Origin: Candidatus Cloacimonadota bacterium
Lineage (GTDB): Bacteria; Muiribacteriota; UBA6191; JACPRK01
Assembly: GCA_021772705.1 (NCBI GenBank)
Contig: JAJFLN010000821.1
Coordinates: 1-8,493, forward strand
Direction: 5' to 3'
Length of the DNA stretch: 8,493 nt
Part shown: in pieces, positions 7,129-8,493 of the stretch
Layout of the letters: the number at the start of each line of letters is the position of its first letter
Position numbering within the stretch: the first letter of the stretch is position 1
The notes under the pieces: model-generated
The model's database searches: none
Told to the model about the DNA's origin: nothing
The model's input: the letters and a program-made list of their open reading frames with translations, nothing else
Position numbers and translations under genes: made by a program

Positions 7129-7171
7129 GATCCACCAACTCGAAACTGAAGCCGCGAATCTCGAGTGGATC
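7129..7171. repeat. Imperfect inverted repeat upstream of transaldolase
   Basis: The arms are GATCCA (7129-7134) pairing with TGGATC (7166-7171), and CTCGA (7139-7143) pairing with TCGAG (7161-7165). This gives 11 paired bases interrupted by a four-base bulge (CCAA, 7135-7138), with a 17-base loop. It ends 42 bases before the tal ATG. No run of T follows, so it is not a classical intrinsic terminator. It could be an RNA hairpin affecting processing or stability between tkt and tal, a protein-binding site, or chance. Confidence 0.4.
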
Positions 7172-7204
7172 TCGCCTGCTTCGCCTTCTACTTTCACCAA
7201 TACT

Positions 7205-7210
7205 GGAGGA
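7205..7210 (+). promoter_or_regulatory. Shine-Dalgarno sequence of transaldolase
   Basis: GGAGGA lies three bases before the ATG at 7214 and is the strongest ribosome-binding sequence in the window. It fixes the tal start even though the tal frame is open back to 7046, where there is no in-frame ATG or GTG upstream. Independent strong initiation fits a gene that is not overlapped by its upstream neighbour. Confidence 0.75.
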
Positions 7211-7213
7211 AAC

Positions 7214-8356
7214 ATGTCCAATCCCCTCGTCGCCCTGCAGAAACTTGGCCAGTCACCGTGGCACGACAACATTCGACGCGATCTGCTCACGGGCGGAGCC
7301 CTCGCCCGGATGATCGCCGCTGGCGACATCACCGGCCTCACTTCCAACCCGACGATATTCGAGCAGGCCATCGCGAACAGCGAGGTCTACGACGACGCTC
7401 TGCACGAACTCGCAGCGAAAGACAAGGACGCCGAAGCAATCTTCGACGCTCTGGCCATCGACGATATCAGAAACGCTGCGGATCTCTTCCTGCCTGTCTA
7501 CAGGCGGACGAGCGGAAACGACGGCTACGTCAGCATCGAGGTCTCGCCTCGGCTCGCCCAGGACACGGAAGGGACCCTTGCCGAGGCGAGGAGACTTTGG
7601 AAAACCGTGAATCGGCCGAACGCCATGGTGAAGATCCCCGCGACGCCAGCCGGACTCCCTGCGATCCAGGCAGCCATCGCTGATGGTATCAACGTCAACG
7701 TCACCCTCATCTTCTCCCTCGAGCGTTACGCCGAGGTCATGGCCGCCTATTTGGGCGGGCTGGAAGAGCGAGAAAGCGCTGGCGGACAACTCGGGTCCAT
7801 CTTCTCCGTCGCAAGCTTTTTCGTCAGCCGAGTCGACAGCGCCGTGGATCCGTTGCTAGAGGAGAAGGCGACCGCCCCGGGAGCCGACGCCAAATCGTTG
7901 CGTGACCTGATGGGCAAGGTGGCAATCGCCAACGCCAGACTGGCCTACGAGGCTTTCGAGAAAGAGTTCGGCGGCGAGGCGTTTGGAAAGCTTGCCAAGG
8001 GTGGGGCACGGCGACAGAAACCGCTCTGGGCCAGCACCTCCGCCAAGAACCCAGCCTACAGTGACACCTGTTACGTGGAAGCGCTCATCGGCCCCGACAC
8101 GATCAACACGATGCCGCCTGCCACGCTCGCGGCCTACCGGGATCACGGCCGGCCGGAGGTCCGCATAGACCAGCAGATTCCGGAAGCTCGAGAAACGATC
8201 GCCAGCCTGATCGCCGCCGGCATAGACTGGAAAGAAGTGTTGGCCCAATTGGAACGGGAAGGCGTCGCCTCGTTCGCAAAGTCCTACGAGTCGCTGCTCT
8301 CAGTTGTCGCGACACGCGCCAGTAAGCTCCAGGGCGCGCGGGAGCAGGGGAACTAG
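7214..8356 (+). CDS. tal: Transaldolase (long form)
   Basis: Transfers a dihydroxyacetone unit from sedoheptulose-7-phosphate to glyceraldehyde-3-phosphate, giving erythrose-4-phosphate and fructose-6-phosphate. At 380 residues it is the long bacterial form found in actinobacteria, cyanobacteria and many proteobacteria, longer than E. coli TalB (about 317). Motifs in order are GLTSNPTIF (41-49), SIEVSPRLAQDT (107-118), MVKIPAT (138-144) with the Schiff-base lysine K140, NVNVTLIFS (160-168), SRVD (205-208), KPLWASTSAKNP (269-280) and GPDTINTMP (293-301). In several lineages this form is fused to or followed by phosphoglucose isomerase; here it ends as a separate protein at TAG 8354-8356 with nothing coding after it in the window. 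It is separated from tkt by 221 bases, unlike the tightly packed genes before it, so it may be partly independently expressed; I found no convincing promoter in the gap. It acts with Tkt in the non-oxidative branch. Confidence 0.95.
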   Translation: MSNPLVALQKLGQSPWHDNIRRDLLTGGALARMIAAGDITGLTSNPTIFEQAIANSEVYDDALHELAAKDKDAEAIFDALAIDDIRNAADLFLPVYRRTSGNDGYVSIEVSPRLAQDTEGTLAEARRLWKTVNRPNAMVKIPATPAGLPAIQAAIADGINVNVTLIFSLERYAEVMAAYLGGLEERESAGGQLGSIFSVASFFVSRVDSAVDPLLEEKATAPGADAKSLRDLMGKVAIANARLAYEAFEKEFGGEAFGKLAKGGARRQKPLWASTSAKNPAYSDTCYVEALIGPDTINTMPPATLAAYRDHGRPEVRIDQQIPEARETIASLIAAGIDWKEVLAQLEREGVASFAKSYESLLSVVATRASKLQGAREQGN

Positions 8357-8386
8357 TGCGGTGGTCCTAACGCTTCCTTCCTTATC

Positions 8387-8418
8387 CGTTCGTGCCGAGC
8401 TTGTCGAGGCACAGAACG
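8387..8418. repeat. REP-like palindromic element 1
   Basis: A hairpin with arms CGTTCGTGCC (8387-8396) and GGCACAGAACG (8408-8418), paired over 10 bases with one bulged A (8413). The loop is GAGCTTGTCGA (8397-8407). This loop core with complementary flanks is the form of a repetitive extragenic palindrome widespread in high-GC bacteria. It lies 30 bases after the tal stop, where it could stabilise the 3' end of the mRNA or help end transcription, although there is no T run. Confidence 0.6.
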
Positions 8419-8440
8419 TCGTTTCGCGGACCGGCCCCTC

Positions 8441-8459
8441 TCCTGAGCTTGCCGAAGGG
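8441..8459. repeat. REP-like palindromic element 2
   Basis: The same core in the form GAGCTTGCCGA (8445-8455) is flanked by TCCT (8441-8444) and AGGG (8456-8459), which pair over three Watson-Crick bases plus a G-T. It has the same orientation as the first copy, 22 bases after it, with a much weaker stem. The shared 11-base core, differing at one base, and the extragenic position suggest a second, degenerate copy rather than chance. Confidence 0.5.
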
Positions 8460-8493
8460 TCAGACGATATGGCCGCCCGCTCCATTCATCCCC

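Noticed and set aside
6993..7213. Search for a sigma-70-type promoter for tal
   Set aside because: A -10-like GATACT occurs twice, but neither has a matching -35 at acceptable spacing.

Overview
The window is a compact sugar-phosphate gene cluster from a high-GC bacterium (low-to-mid 60s % GC by eye). All seven confident genes lie on the + strand. In order they are glucokinase (glk), a short-type 6-phosphogluconate dehydrogenase (gnd), glucose-6-phosphate dehydrogenase (zwf), a histidine-phosphatase-superfamily enzyme, 6-phosphogluconolactonase (pgl), transketolase (tkt) and a long-form transaldolase (tal). Together they encode glucose phosphorylation, the whole oxidative pentose phosphate branch and both carbon-shuffling enzymes of the non-oxidative branch. 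Ribose-5-phosphate isomerase, ribulose-5-phosphate epimerase and phosphoglucose isomerase are not in the window. The sequence alone does not fix the taxon. High GC, the REP-like palindromes with a GAGCTTGYCGA core and the enzyme subtypes fit a proteobacterium or a similar Gram-negative lineage, but this is only an inference.

Layout: bases 1-203 contain no gene I can defend. From 204 to 6992 six genes are packed almost without spacing. glk and gnd abut (TAA then ATG). gnd and zwf overlap as ATGA. zwf and the phosphatase are 3 bases apart. The phosphatase and pgl overlap by one base (TGATG). pgl and tkt overlap as ATGA. This is the pattern of one polycistronic, translationally coupled transcript. 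A 221-base gap (6993-7213) follows. It holds a tiny ORF that begins inside the tkt stop, an imperfect inverted repeat, and the strong Shine-Dalgarno sequence of tal. tal runs from 7214 to 8356. The last 137 bases are non-coding and carry two REP-like elements.

Function: glucose is phosphorylated by Glk, oxidised by Zwf, hydrolysed by Pgl and oxidatively decarboxylated by Gnd to ribulose-5-phosphate. Tkt and Tal then recycle pentose phosphates to hexose and triose phosphates. The odd member is the histidine phosphatase between zwf and pgl. Its motifs resemble, from memory, those of yeast Shb17, the sedoheptulose-1,7-bisphosphatase of riboneogenesis. Its placement among pentose phosphate genes makes a sugar (bis)phosphatase role plausible but unproven. 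Nothing here looks like a defence system, a mobile element or a wholly new system; the phosphatase is the most interesting lead.
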